From positions 43,159,167 through 43,223,166 of the forward strand of contig NC_041011.1 of the NCBI RefSeq assembly GCF_004193775.1: a stretch of 64,000 nt of DNA, written 5' to 3'. Below the pieces are notes generated by a model. That model saw only the letters and a program-made list of their open reading frames with translations. It had not been told where the DNA came from and did not search any database. The position numbers were made by a program, and so were the translations under genes. Numbering within the stretch: the first letter of the stretch is position 1; the number at the start of each line of letters is the position of its first letter. Of this stretch, positions 11,371 through 22,743 are shown one piece after another. This DNA is from Glycine soja (lineage: Eukaryota; Streptophyta; Magnoliopsida; Fabales; Fabaceae).

Positions 11371-14300
11371 CTAATTTCCTAGAACATGATGTGGTTCAAA
11401 GTTCTCCTTGTTGGAGGTTTTGAAAATGGAATCCTTGTCATTGGCTGGAGAAAACTCAAATGTTTCATCAGACCTCTTTTTTGTGGACACTGGTGTTCCA
11501 ATGTGCTGGGAGAGCTGTCTATGGTTGCCACACAGAGTGAATATATTTTGAATTCTCAGGAGTCTAGAGTCATTATCCCCTGAACTTACCTTTAAACAAA
11601 ATTCCTCTTTGTTTGGACTTGTGTTAGACAGGTTTAAGGTTCCCAAGGAGCCTGCACCACTAGGCTTTTCAACACTACATACTCTCTTTTCCTCTATTAT
11701 TCCTTTCTCCACTTCCTCATCTTCCCCTTCTCCTTCTCCTTCTTCCTCATATACTGTACTAAGGCACGCCCTTTGGCCAAAGTTTGGTGAAAAAACATGA
11801 GCATCTTCTTTTACACCAGTCAAAGCATTCGGACCAGGTTGATTTGAAGAGTCCTGCTTAACATTGTAATCACTCCTGCACATAACTCCACCAACGATGT
11901 TTACCTCGCGGCCAAGGGGTTCTTGATCATCCATGTCCAAATCCATTGACTTCACCATTCCAGGATCATCCTCACTTTTGTAAACACGCAATAGCCTCCT
12001 CATAAACCCACTTGACTCCACATCTTTTGACTCATTTTCCTCTTTACACCCTTGCTTTGAACACAGCTGCAACTCAATCTCTTCCAGTCTCCTTCTCAGA
12101 GTTTCAACTTCCTCCTGCTGCTGCAGTATCCTCTCTTCCATTCTCTTCCTCTCCAATTCAACAAATTCATTAGTCATTCTTTGGCACTCTTCCAACTTCA
12201 TTTCCAACTCTTGTCTCAGAAGTCGGGTTCGTTCGTTTACCTTCAGGTTAATTTCTTCCTCACTTGGAGGAGTTCCTTTGCCTTCTGCCATGTTTAGCTT
12301 AGCTCTTAATGCCACAATTTCTTCTTCTTTCTTCAAAAGCTTCCTGTGGGCTTCGTTCCGCTCTTTCTCTCTTTGCTTGGTTTCCATTTGTAGCTTCAAG
12401 ATAAATTCATCCATTGCAGCAATTCTTGATCCCAAAATGACAGCTGAAGAAGATTCATCGTCCTTGACTGGAGTATGAGGGCCACGGACTATGCATTTTG
12501 CTTTTGCTCCATATTCAAGTGTAGAGATTGTCTTGTGTGTCTCCTTAGGATCAGGACTTGCACACAGTATCATTAGAATTTTTGACTTATCATCTTCAAA
12601 TGAATCCTTAAAAAAGGGAATATACAAAAAAATATTCACATCAAATAAAACTTCAAATAACATAGAGCATGAATTCAGCAATTGACTCAACTAAAAAGAC
12701 TATTATTTACCTGCAGAAGCATGGTAAGTTTGCTGTCCCTGAAAGGCACATGTGAATCGCCATTTGCAATGGACTCCACCACTCTCTTCAGAGCTATATT
12801 TCCTTGATTGATTTTTGCAGTCTATATAATTTTGTTAACAGTATAATAATCAGCAGAGAACTGCATGATTCAAAAAAGAAAATCAAAATGGTAAAAAAAT
12901 TACCTGCATTTTGGCCTCAAATCCAGTTTGACCAGCTTGTTCAATATTTTCTGATCCTGCCATGTCCACAAGCATTAGCCGCCCTCCCACAGTTGGGACA
13001 TCAAGGATTACCTGATCAGAATAGAATACATGTAATCAGTTACCAATCAAGGGAACTTTATAGATTTAATCAGAACCATCCTCCAAAGCTACCACATACC
13101 ATGCAGTGACTTCTGGAACTTCTATCATTACAAAGTGTGCTTTTAACAATCCTTCGCTTCTCCACTTTCTGAATTTCTTTTGAGATCTTCCCTGCTTCAT
13201 TTCCAGATATATAGGTTGCATTTTTAGCCTTTTTTCCCATCACTTCGAGTTTCACCTTCAAGTAAAAAAGCAAAACTAAGAAAGTGACCCCATCCATATT
13301 CAAAAGAACAGACAATTAATAAAAGAGCAATTGTTCAGTTAATTCTTCCTAACTATCATCTAATTATCCACATTAACAATTTTTTTTGGTAAAAAAGTCT
13401 ACAGATGTTTCACTATGCTGACAATGATTATGTATCATGTAATGGTACAAATGAGAGAAACATTGCTTGCTTTAGCTCAGTATGGAGTTCCAATCCAAAT
13501 TTAAACAATGCAATCAGCAACTTACTTATGCTGTTCCCAAACAAGCATTCGAAGGAAGCAACATAAAATAAAATAAGATTACAAAGTTATAGACAGGATC
13601 TACTAACACAAGTTTTGTTAGTCAAGATTCATCCTTTTTTTTAATATTTGCGGAGAAACCATACCAACAAGGGGGAACTATTTTCTGTATTAAGAAATGT
13701 CTCACAAGCCCTTATCAGAGAGAAGCATATAATCACACAGACACAGTCAAGCAAAAACTGCAAGCAAAATGAGCCACTAAATAATTACATTTAACCAGCC
13801 AATTTCGTACTAGGTATGAAAACAAGTAACAACATGTAAGTTTCATCATGAGTTACGATAATTGCAACCCAACTAACAATCCTAAAGACAAATCATAGTC
13901 CTGGAGCACAAAAACAAATTAAATTATAATACCTTTGAAGCACTACCCCCCTTAGGCCAGCCAAATCCAAAGCCTCCTCCCCCACCTCCTCCATTAGTGG
14001 ACAAGAGATCGTAGATCTCCTCATTGTAAATCTCCAAAACAGTGACTTGAACAAAAGTCCCCAACCCACCCCCAGAATCTCCATCTGCACCATCCCCATC
14101 TCCAAGAATGTCCCTCAGAGACCTATACACAATCCCTGCCTGCTTGGAGGACCCGAACATGGTGTGACTCTTCCCAGAACCAGTTGGTCCATACATCATG
14201 ATGGTGCACTTGTCCCCCAGCTTAACCCCATGGATCCTTGACTCCACAAATTTCTTATAAAACACATCCAAGTCCTCTTCCTCAGACACGGAAACCCCAT

Positions 14301-14592
14301 CTAGGGTAAAGTCCCGGTACCCGAAATCCGCGCGTACCCGTATGGAACTAGAGTTGGAACTGGTTTGAAGAACGGATAAAGGCTTGTCCTTTCGATCTGG
14401 GTAGTCACGGATTCTGGCAATGACTTCAATTGGGTGTTCTGGTGGGGGTTCCTTGTTTGCAACGGAATTAGGGTTGGGAGAAGGGTGTGTTTGTGGCGCT
14501 GATTTGAGGGCATTGAAGTTGAGACGGTGCTTGGACTGTGGAGTCTTCAATTGAGTGGGGTGGTTTTGTTTCGAAGAAGGGGTGGGAGCCAT
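11371..14592 (-). CDS. KIN10A: Kinesin of the KIN-10A / PAKRP2 type, five exons, 756 aa
   Basis: Microtubule motor. The Arabidopsis relative PAKRP2 acts in vesicle transport in the phragmoplast during cytokinesis. Exons on the minus strand are 14592-13933, 13255-13100, 13011-12904, 12821-12711 and 12606-11371; phases close to 756 aa. A low-complexity N-terminal extension precedes the motor domain (residues about 50-385). Visible motor motifs are the P-loop GPTGSGKS at 135-142, switch I NDRSSRSH at 263-270 and switch II DMAGSE at 288-293. A Glu/Lys/Arg-rich coiled coil spans about 405-530. An acidic stretch and the conserved block RIQNIFTLCGN follow. A Gly run sits in the motor at 201-207. The protein ends soon after this block, roughly 100 residues shorter than I recall for Arabidopsis PAKRP2. 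The start ATG lies in a context matching the family's MAPTPSS beginning. Confidence 0.92.
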
Positions 14593-14779
14593 GGTGGAAG
14601 ATTGGAATGAGAGAAATAGAAATAAAAAAAAAAACAGAAAGAAATGAATAAAGATTGAATTGAATCTATTATCACGAACGAGAAAGAATACGTGCAAGAA
14701 AGCTAGAAAGAAACCAAGAAAGTGAAAATGTTGGGTAGAGAGAGAAACAACGGAGAGTTTTGAAATTTCAAAGAAAATG

Positions 14780-14790
14780 TAGCCGTTACA
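14780..14790 (-). promoter_or_regulatory. MSA (mitosis-specific activator) element upstream of the kinesin
   Basis: On the minus strand the site reads TGTAACGGCTA, matching 10 of 11 positions of the MSA consensus YCYAACGGYYA bound by three-repeat MYB factors (MYB3R). It lies 188 bp upstream of the kinesin ATG, in the probable 5'UTR or core promoter. G2/M expression suits a phragmoplast kinesin; functional use is inferred. Confidence 0.65.
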
Positions 14791-14860
14791 GTTTCTAACG
14801 TCTATATGGGTTTCTATTTTTTCACGGGAGAAAATGAATTTTTGATCAAAATTAATTTTA

Positions 14861-14871
14861 TTTAACGGATA
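14861..14871 (+). promoter_or_regulatory. Second MSA-like site upstream of the kinesin
   Basis: Reads TTTAACGGATA on the + strand, 9 of 11 matches to the MSA consensus with the AACGG core intact. MSA elements can act in either orientation. A weaker AACGG core also lies at 14749-14753. Confidence 0.45.
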
Positions 14872-17444
14872 ATAACTCACAAAACGAGTCCAAATAAAAA
14901 TGCACCTTGATGAAATAAATTTGAACAAAACCTTATTTTGGCATTTACTAATTTATCGAAGAAGTTTTTCTTACTTTCTTTTTTTGACTGATATAATAAT
15001 AATTCTTTCTAAACTTTACAAATTGTATTAATGTTGGCTTAAATTTGGGAGTATGAATAAGGGTTTCAATTTATGATTGCTCAACGTTGCTGCATTTTAA
15101 CTGCAATCACGTTAAACAAAGTAAGAAGTATATTCTGTCAAATTCTCGAGAAAAAAAAGTAACAAGTATCTTGTGTGAGTTTTTCTTTTTTTTTTTAAAA
15201 AAGAGATAAATCTCATGTGAGTTTATAAATATAAGTAAAGTGATAAAAATAAAATTAAAAATAGTTCTGAAAAATAATTAATATTTTTAATGGTAATAAA
15301 AATAAATTAATATTTAGTTTTTATTTTGAAAATTCTTAAAATTATCTCTTTGAAATTTCTTACAAGACCTTTCTAGAAGAATGTTATTAAAAGAAGATAA
15401 CTTTAAAAATATAGGAAATAAAAAAAATATGATTAGATAAAGAAAAATTTCACTAAAAGACCTAACATATATATTTGTCATTAGTAAAGCAAATTTAGAT
15501 TTAGAAGTTTCCAACAATAATAATTGCTCGCAGAAAAAACTCCAACTTTACCAAGGCAACGAACTTACGTTGGAAAAAAAAGTATTAATCGCTTATATGT
15601 CATGGGTAGGTTACAATTCAAAAGTAAACATATAATCACTTATATTGTACTCATAAGTGAACGTTTGGTCGATGAAGATATTTAAGCTATGTCTGGAAAC
15701 ACGTTGCAATTGCAGGAAATATTGACATTCCAAAGCAAACCAGGTGTTGCTTTTCCGTTGTCTTCAACGCTATCACAAACATACACTTATACTTCTTTTC
15801 ACACGCGGAAATGCGAAATTCAAAGTCATGATCTGGAAGAGTCACTAATAAATTTCACATCCAAAAAATCCATTTACTCCGAAGTTTGTCATGGTTAACA
15901 AATAAAAATAGTAACCACACTTGTCATAAGTTTTTTTTTTTTTTTTTATCAACATACTCGTGATAAGTTAAGATAGAGGAAACTAGCTAACTACACACGC
16001 AGAAACACCACATCCATGGCAACAGCCAGGAGCAAGCCCCTTCAACACCACTTGGGGCATATTCAACTCAAGTAACTTGGTTTCAGAGTTTGGACCCAAT
16101 TTAGTCAAAGGACCCTAAGTTTGTATCTCACCTCACGTGTCATCATGTTAGGAAGCAATAAAAGAAAAAAAAAAATCTACTTGTACTATTGAAGTCAAAA
16201 CCACAACTATTGCACCTCCCACTTATTATTATATTCATGTCGCTATACACAAAAATAGGATGAATAGAACTGGTCAAGCGTGCAGGTCATACACGTCTCA
16301 TCCATGAATCCTAATATTAAATACCAAAAGTTCTGAAACTTAATTTCTTCACCATGACGCATAGGTTTTGTAATCACACCACTCTGCATATTTCAACTGG
16401 AAGCCACACATGCCACTAATAAGTGCTTAAGTCAAATGAGGTTTTTGTTAGAACATTTTCTTCATAAAGTTTTGGTATCATTTTTTCAAACCTCTCACCT
16501 AACTGATTTACAGTCTTCTTGACATTCATGGCTGTTAGAGATGGGTCTTGACTACTAGCTGCTCATTCATTTGTATCTCACCATTGGTGTCTTCCAAAGA
16601 TTAAGGTTCTTCCACCCTGAAATTTGCCATTGTCATGGCACAATGAAGTTAAAATTAGGTAACTAATAAGACAGCAAGATCTACATGGATTTTAAGATAC
16701 AAATGCTTCACGTGAATTGCTATTCAATATATAACAATATTTGAATACTTTCCCATATTTAAAATGTTTTCAAATGTGATGTAGAGAAAAAAAAAGAATA
16801 AATGCTTCTTAATAAAATCTTAAGTTCTGTCGACTGTCATAATCCAATTCTGCTTTGGTGATGACATGTTGATAATACATATCACTCTTAGGTGGCACTT
16901 CGTCTGAGAGAATCTAAAAAACTCGTAAGAACATGCTCATGAATGTAAAATTCTAAAGTTCGGTTCAAAATTTCTAAGAATACTGGACTCTGATGAAAAC
17001 CAACATGCAACATCCTATGAAACATGAGAAATTGAATTCCATCTATAATTATGTGTTTTCAACATTCAAGTCACTATATATTTCTCCCAAGCTTGTGAGT
17101 AGTGATGATTCATAATCTAATGTAGAAGATACCTTTTTGTCCCTAACATACAAGCATTTCTCTAATGAAAGATACATTGGCTCATAAACTCCCAGTTAGT
17201 TGATCAAAATTAAAACCAAGTTCAGAACAAAATTAATCTCATGGAAAGATGAATAAAAATCACATCTGCAAAAGTAAACACAGTAGCAACAAGAAGCATC
17301 ATAGAGAAAATGTATTTCTTAGAAGTTAGAATACAGAAAATCTATTTTGTGATATGCATTCAATTATATATACATAAAAATTTGATGCTCAGATTAAGTA
17401 ATTATTGCCAAATTCCATTGCTTACAAAGAATAGAGAGAAAAAA

Positions 17445-17615
17445 ATGAGGGGTCAAGGAAAGAATCTACCAGTGTTGCATCTTAGTAACCAATTGCAGAA
17501 ACCCCGGAAAGTGGCACCAAATGATCATCCACCCCCTTGGAGACTTGAGGCTGGGGCAGGACTAAGCTATGTCAGTAGGACATCAGGCATCTTCAAGACC
17601 AGAGTACCGGACTAA
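17445..17615 (+). CDS. Unrecognised small open frame, 56 aa
   Basis: The frame runs from an ATG in A-rich context to TAA and encodes a basic, Pro-rich 56-residue peptide beginning MRGQGKNLPVLHLSNQLQKP and containing PPPWRLEAGAG. Local base composition is more balanced than the flanks, which is why I list it. I do not recognise the protein. It could be a conserved small peptide, a relic exon of another gene or chance. No splice sites or promoter support it. Confidence 0.2.
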   Translation: MRGQGKNLPVLHLSNQLQKPRKVAPNDHPPPWRLEAGAGLSYVSRTSGIFKTRVPD

Positions 17616-19022
17616 GAGGATTATAGTTCATGTCCAACCTTCACGTTAGAGATATTGCAAGTCCAACAAATCTCCATATTCTTATTGAGATCATTTTATA
17701 AAAGAGCTTCAGGTAATCTTCAATTGAAAAGACAATACCTGAACATTCATGCTTTCACCAGGATCGATAGAGGTTAGTATATTTAGAAAGAGAGGTCCAA
17801 ATCCTCTAATCCCCATGTAGATAGCATTTTAAGCATACTAATTTTTGTGTAGTAACTGCATTTGAAACCTTCAATCAAAGAAACTATTTTGAAGCACCAC
17901 AACAGACCCCTCTTGACAAAAGACAAAACTATAAACAACATAGCATTTAGTAATGAAATAAGAACACAGAAACATATTCCTTTTTTTTTGTTGGCGGGTG
18001 TTTGGAATTGATGCATAAGAATAATAATAGTCAAAGGTTTTGGAAGTTGTCAGTAATGTTAATCATAAAGGTATAAAATTATTTGGCAACTCAGGGAAAA
18101 TAAAAGTTCAAAAAAGTATCAATATTAAAAAAAACTACTTAATTTTGCATATCCATCGTAACAATATCTATAAGGCAAGGAATTTCATATTTTAAGATCA
18201 TTAAGCAAGAAACCTGTTGTGATTTCTGCAAGAAAATGGAGCTGTGAGTGTAAGAGACCGGTGTTTCTTAACCAAAAAAAGAATGACATGCAAATTTTAA
18301 TGGATTCAATGAATCACATAAGCAACCAATTGAAGATAAATATAATTAAATGCAAACTAGACAATAAAAAGCATCTAAGATTAATTTGGAATTTAAGATG
18401 TAGTGCGTCATTACCTAAAAATAAGAGACAAACAGAGCAAAGAGACAACGTGGTTATGATCTTGAATTTAGATACATGGCCCAAACACCAGAGTCAGTGC
18501 CTCAGGGACACAATAATTCCAAAGAATATTACACTGAGGCAAGAAGCATCAGGTTGATAACATTGCAAATCAATTTTTAATTTGTCTGTTCTTTAAAACT
18601 ATAAGCAGTAAAAGTATGGATTTATATTTGATTGCCATAAAAGATTTTTTTGTTATGGTGAAAAAACATAGGAAATATGGTAAAAAAATTAGAGCAAAAA
18701 AAAAATTAATTATATCAATACGAACAGAGAGTCTAAAACTGAAAGGGAATTCTCTCAACAGTGTACTCAAGTGTCCTATCTAATGATCTGAAAGCAATTA
18801 TTCCTTAAAAAAGAAATACGTTACACTTAAACAAAAAGTACCCTGTTTCCTTGGAACTACATAGTACAATTTAATTCCATCATATTTACAATGTTGAAGA
18901 ACTTATAACAAATACTATCAGGAGAAAGAAAAAAGACAAAAAGATGACAGACACAGGTGTCGAAACATTTTTTTAAGTCCAACAGAGAAAATGAATAGTT
19001 CATAGTTGCATTCACCAGGAAC

Positions 19023-20107
19023 TCAAGCAATCACAAAGACCCTTAGCTCGCCTCTATCTCCTCTTGTGATGCGGGTATCCGAGTCAAGATATGTAACTTC
19101 AAATTCACCACTTCCCGTATTAGATGGAGGCCTCAATGCATCGGGAATTCGAGGCACCTCTAATGGGGGCAACTGTGACAAATTCCCAGCTATCTTCACA
19201 GTGGTTTTCTCAAATACTATCTTTATCTTTGAAGATCCTGGGACATTTACAAACCCACACAAGATATAAAGGCACTCTCAATACTGTACAATAATAGTAC
19301 AACACTACAATTCTCATATCATGCAAAAATTTACCATGCACATACAGATAATAAACAAATGGTCTTGCTTAGCAGTGACCTTAGAACACTGGTTAAGTAA
19401 TTAAAAAGAGAAGGTTTTTAATTGGAAATCATATGAGAGTGCGTTTAAAAATTATAGGAAAGCATATTTTTGTGCATCCCAATAAAAAATAAAGATAAAA
19501 AAACATTTCCTTTTTACTTCCTTAACCTCTGTCGTAATGGTTAGCATCACAGAACATAAAACGATAAAACCAACCTATGAGTTCAAAGTTGTGGGCTAAT
19601 GTGGCAGTTACTTCAAGGGGTTGTAGTGGCCAAGGAGCACCCAATTGAAGCTCCACTATGTTATCAAAATCTTTGCTCAAGATGTCAATTCGTTGAAAAA
19701 CCTATCAACATAAAAAATGCAATAACTACAATGCAACTGGTAATGAATTTAAGTTTTGATCATATGTAATTGATTGGTAAGTAAGAGAAGAGAACCTGTC
19801 CAAGAGTAATAGGAAGGAGTCTTCCTATGGGAGGACCGGGACGGCTTCCACCGAGAGTTCGAGACGAGAATGCGCTGCTATAAATGAGTTTCCATCTTCC
19901 TTGCAAATTCTCAAGACCAAGCGAGAGATTCACAAATCCTCCACCAGCTTCAAGTTCCTCTGTTTAGCCCAGAAACAGCACTCTGCACTTATTTTATCAC
20001 TCAAGTCAAACACACAAGGAACAAAACAATGAATCTACAACAAAAGCATCACGAAAATCCCACCAGGAGATTGAGCTTCAAAGAGGAGATGGAATCAGAG
20101 GTGCTTC
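19023..20107 (-). CDS. FBN5: Fibrillin 5-like (PAP/fibrillin) gene, 5'-incomplete and possibly damaged
   Basis: Plastid lipid-associated protein; the Arabidopsis FBN5 supports plastoquinone side-chain synthesis by binding solanesyl diphosphate synthases. Clear exons on the minus strand are 19959-19796, 19701-19575 and 19237-19023. They encode ELEAGGG..., LQGRWKLIYSSAFSSRTLGG, GQVFQRID, ..., FEVTYLDSDTRITRGDRGEL and the C-terminal RVFVIA, all strongly FBN-like. Upstream, 20107-20064 encodes TSDSISSLKLNLL, matching the segment that precedes these exons in the family. About 20-25 residues (the LNRGLAA-like part) expected between them are not found in the 104-nt gap, and no start with a transit peptide is evident. 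Either a short exon has been lost, making this a pseudogene or a rearranged paralogue, or the 5' half lies in a form I cannot see. A MITE-like insertion sits in the last intron. Confidence 0.7.
19369..19548. mobile_element. MITE-like copy B in the fibrillin 5-like last intron
   Basis: Imperfect inverted ends (left TGCTTAGCAGTGACC...GGTTAAG, right CTTAACCTC...GGTTAGCAT) bound a non-coding element of about 175 bp. Its interior strongly resembles the copy near 23.1 kb, including ACACTGRTTAA and AAAAGCATA-like blocks. It lies between exons ending at 19575 and starting at 19237, leaving both splice sites intact. Confidence 0.6.
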
Positions 20108-20462
20108 CTGCGTAGCCAGAAGAAGATGGAGAAGAGTCAGCCACACCCACAGTGGAGATGGAATCAGAGGTGTTTCCTACTTACAAGTTACAAAGACATT
20201 CGTATAGGAATAGGAGGAATCTTCGAAACAAATGTCATTGAGCTAATCGAACTTCGATGGAGGCCAACAAGCATTTAGTGGTTGAAAATAGTATTAAGCC
20301 AAATTGATGCAATTTTTCTGTGTCATGCTGAAATCACATTCACAATGCAAGATCAATAGTCCAAAATAGTACAGCATTGGAAGCCGCAATTAATTCTCAA
20401 TGACAGCGGGGAAAAATTAGTGGGGGAAAAATTAGTGAAAACAGTACAAGTTGGATTTGTTT

Positions 20463-20975
20463 TATGTTTGAATGAGGGAATTAAAATGGGAAAAGTAATT
20501 ATTTAGAGGATTTAAAATTTTTTCCGCCTGAATAATCTTTTTAGATGCTCATAGAAGAAATTTAAAATTTTAACATTTTAACATGGAATATATTTTTAAC
20601 TATAAATTTAGAATTTTAAATTCTTTCAAAAACAAAAGAATTCTAAAATTCTTAGCAGCTTTCACAAAGGGTCTCGGCAGGATCATCGCCCAGTATAGAG
20701 CGTGCGGTTGGCCTTGGTGACAGAGACGACGAGGAGGCCAAGGCAATTGGCGTCGAGGCGGTGAAGCTGGCGCTCAGTAAGGACATGCGTGAGGATGGGG
20801 AGTAGGCGAGCTTGGCTTCTTCAGTTTTGCAGTCACAAAGGAAAGAGAAAAGCTTGTGGTTATGGGGTTCCAAGTAAAAAATTTTAACAATGAAATTTTT
20901 TTAATTAAAATAATTAAAGTTTCTAGAATTTAAAATTCTCTAAAATTCTAAAATTTATCATCCAAACATATTGTT
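20463..20975. mobile_element. Candidate non-autonomous DNA element carrying a GC-rich insert
   Basis: The left end reads TTATGTTTGAATGA and the right end is its near complement TCATCCAAACATA, about 510 bp apart. Both ends are followed inward by AT-rich AATTTTAAATT-type motifs. Between them, roughly 20650-20870 is strikingly GC-rich compared with all surrounding DNA and is open on the minus strand for 73 codons (20873-20652, containing MSLLSASFTASTPIALASSS). This could be a captured gene fragment in a Pack-type element. The superfamily and target duplication are not certain. Confidence 0.4.
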
Positions 20976-22631
20976 AGAGAGATGATCACACTCTCACATC
21001 CATCTTGCTCAATTGATTTCGTCCATGTTTCATATCTGCAACATATACAAAATGTTGATATTAATTAAAGAGTGTGGACTAATTGTTAAAGCCGCATTTG
21101 TTGAAAGAAATAAAGTGTACAACTCATTATTTTAAATGTGACAAGAGGGGTAGCTATGGTATGATAATAAGAATAATTAAGATCATGATATTGATATAAC
21201 TTGAAATTTATTTATTTATTTAAAAGGAGTAACCATCTATGGGCACTGGGGGCAAGCAATGTGTGGTTTATAGATTGATAAGATTCGTTTGGCTAGCTGG
21301 TGTTTCATTGGTTGTTTTATGAAGGAAAACAATGGGATAAATAATACAACGCGCAAGCACACAGTCTTATTTTAACATGCAGCTTTTTTGATAAAAAAAA
21401 ATACAGATCTTTTTTTTTTTAAAATGTTTTTTATATTTTTAGAAACACTGCAAATTGGTTCCTTTTTAAGAAAAATAATTTAAAGCTACTGTCTGCCTAA
21501 ATATAGAGCCATGCAAAAACGAATATTGTCACCCCTACTTCAAAACAGATGCATGGTTTAAAAGATGTTGTTCATTTATTTATTTTGATGGTATTGGCTA
21601 CTTTTACACGCTTACACTGGAATGACAAATCTGGAATTGAAGGCCGTGCGATTCAACAAGAAGGACCCCTCTAGAATGATCAACTTCTTCTTAAACCTTT
21701 CATTAGTGCCTTGCCACAAATTGGTGAGTGCACCTTTTTTTTCTTCCCAAAAGTTGGTAGTAGATAGTTAAAAGAAAATACTTAATATCATTTAGAGAGC
21801 TAATAAATTGATTTTTTTTTTGTTTAGGTTTTAAGCATGGTCACATGCTCACAGCAACATGTATCAATTATTTTATTTTTTTTATAAAATACAAACTTTT
21901 ATTTTAGCTTTAAATTGAAAGAGGACAACAACAGAAAGAAACAGAACACCTTTCCTTTTTAGCATCAAATTCTAGCCAGTACCGAATAACAACCAATACT
22001 GCTTCTCCAATCTCTCCACGACAATAGTTTTAATTTGGTAGTTGGTGCAAACTAGAAAATTTTCAATATTTGTCTTGGGTTTGAGATTTATTTTAAAATT
22101 TATATAAGTGTTTAGGTCATAAGAAAATCTTTAATGTTATGTTTGGTTCAAAGGATAGAAATAGAGAGAATAAATATATATTTTTAAAAAATAAAAATAT
22201 AATATAAAAAATACGGAATTCACATAATTTTTTCGGTATTTCTAAGTATGCATAAAAAGTTAGATGATATTTTATTTTTAAAAAACATAAATTAATTGTA
22301 ATTAAAACAAGAAAAGTCTCATTTATTCATATTATTTTGACCAAAAAAAAAAGATAATCTAAATTAGATGAAAATTATATGAAATACGTGAGCTTATGTG
22401 ATTACACGCGATGGTAGGTTAGGTGATATTGGAAAAGGGTTTAAATGGAACGCAATGAGGAGTTGAGTTGTTGTCGTTGGGATTTAGTTAATAGCATATA
22501 TATCCTAACACACTTACTACAATCTTCTGGATACACAAGAGTGTATACATAATTATAGATAATTATGGTTTTCTTACCTGTCTTTGGTTAATGATACAAG
22601 AAAACCATGCACTCTCTACTACCCTAGTCTC

Positions 22632-22639
22632 TATAAATA
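22632..22639 (+). promoter_or_regulatory. TATA box of the alcohol oxidase gene
   Basis: TATAAATA in the context CTCTATAAATACAAC lies 112 bp upstream of the start codon, so transcription probably starts around 22660-22670. Confidence 0.7.
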
Positions 22640-22743
22640 CAACACCATTGTTGATTATTTAATTATATATATAGTAGAATAGATAGAGTTCCTTAAGTGT
22701 TTTATAAGTAACTGCCGAGGGAGAGAAAGCTATAGAAAGAGAA

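Larger units (their letters stand above)
14593..19022. other. Spacer between the kinesin promoter and the fibrillin 5-like gene
   Basis: The first few hundred bases are kinesin promoter. The rest is moderately AT-rich and largely unassigned. The part just below 19022 is presumably 3'UTR of the fibrillin-like gene. Short frames at about 15.69-15.90 kb and 17.4-17.6 kb match nothing I recognise. No RNA gene was seen. Confidence 0.5.
20200..22743. other. Divergent intergenic region between the fibrillin-like and alcohol oxidase genes
   Basis: Apart from the candidate element at 20.46-20.98 kb, the region is AT-rich with homopolymer runs and no supported gene. The last ~150 bp contain the alcohol oxidase core promoter with a clear TATA box. 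Confidence 0.55.

Noticed and set aside
21601..21725. Short coding-looking stretch on the + strand before the alcohol oxidase gene
   Set aside because: Open for about 35 codons in more than one frame, ends near a GT, but matches no family I can name. Probably chance or a very decayed relic.
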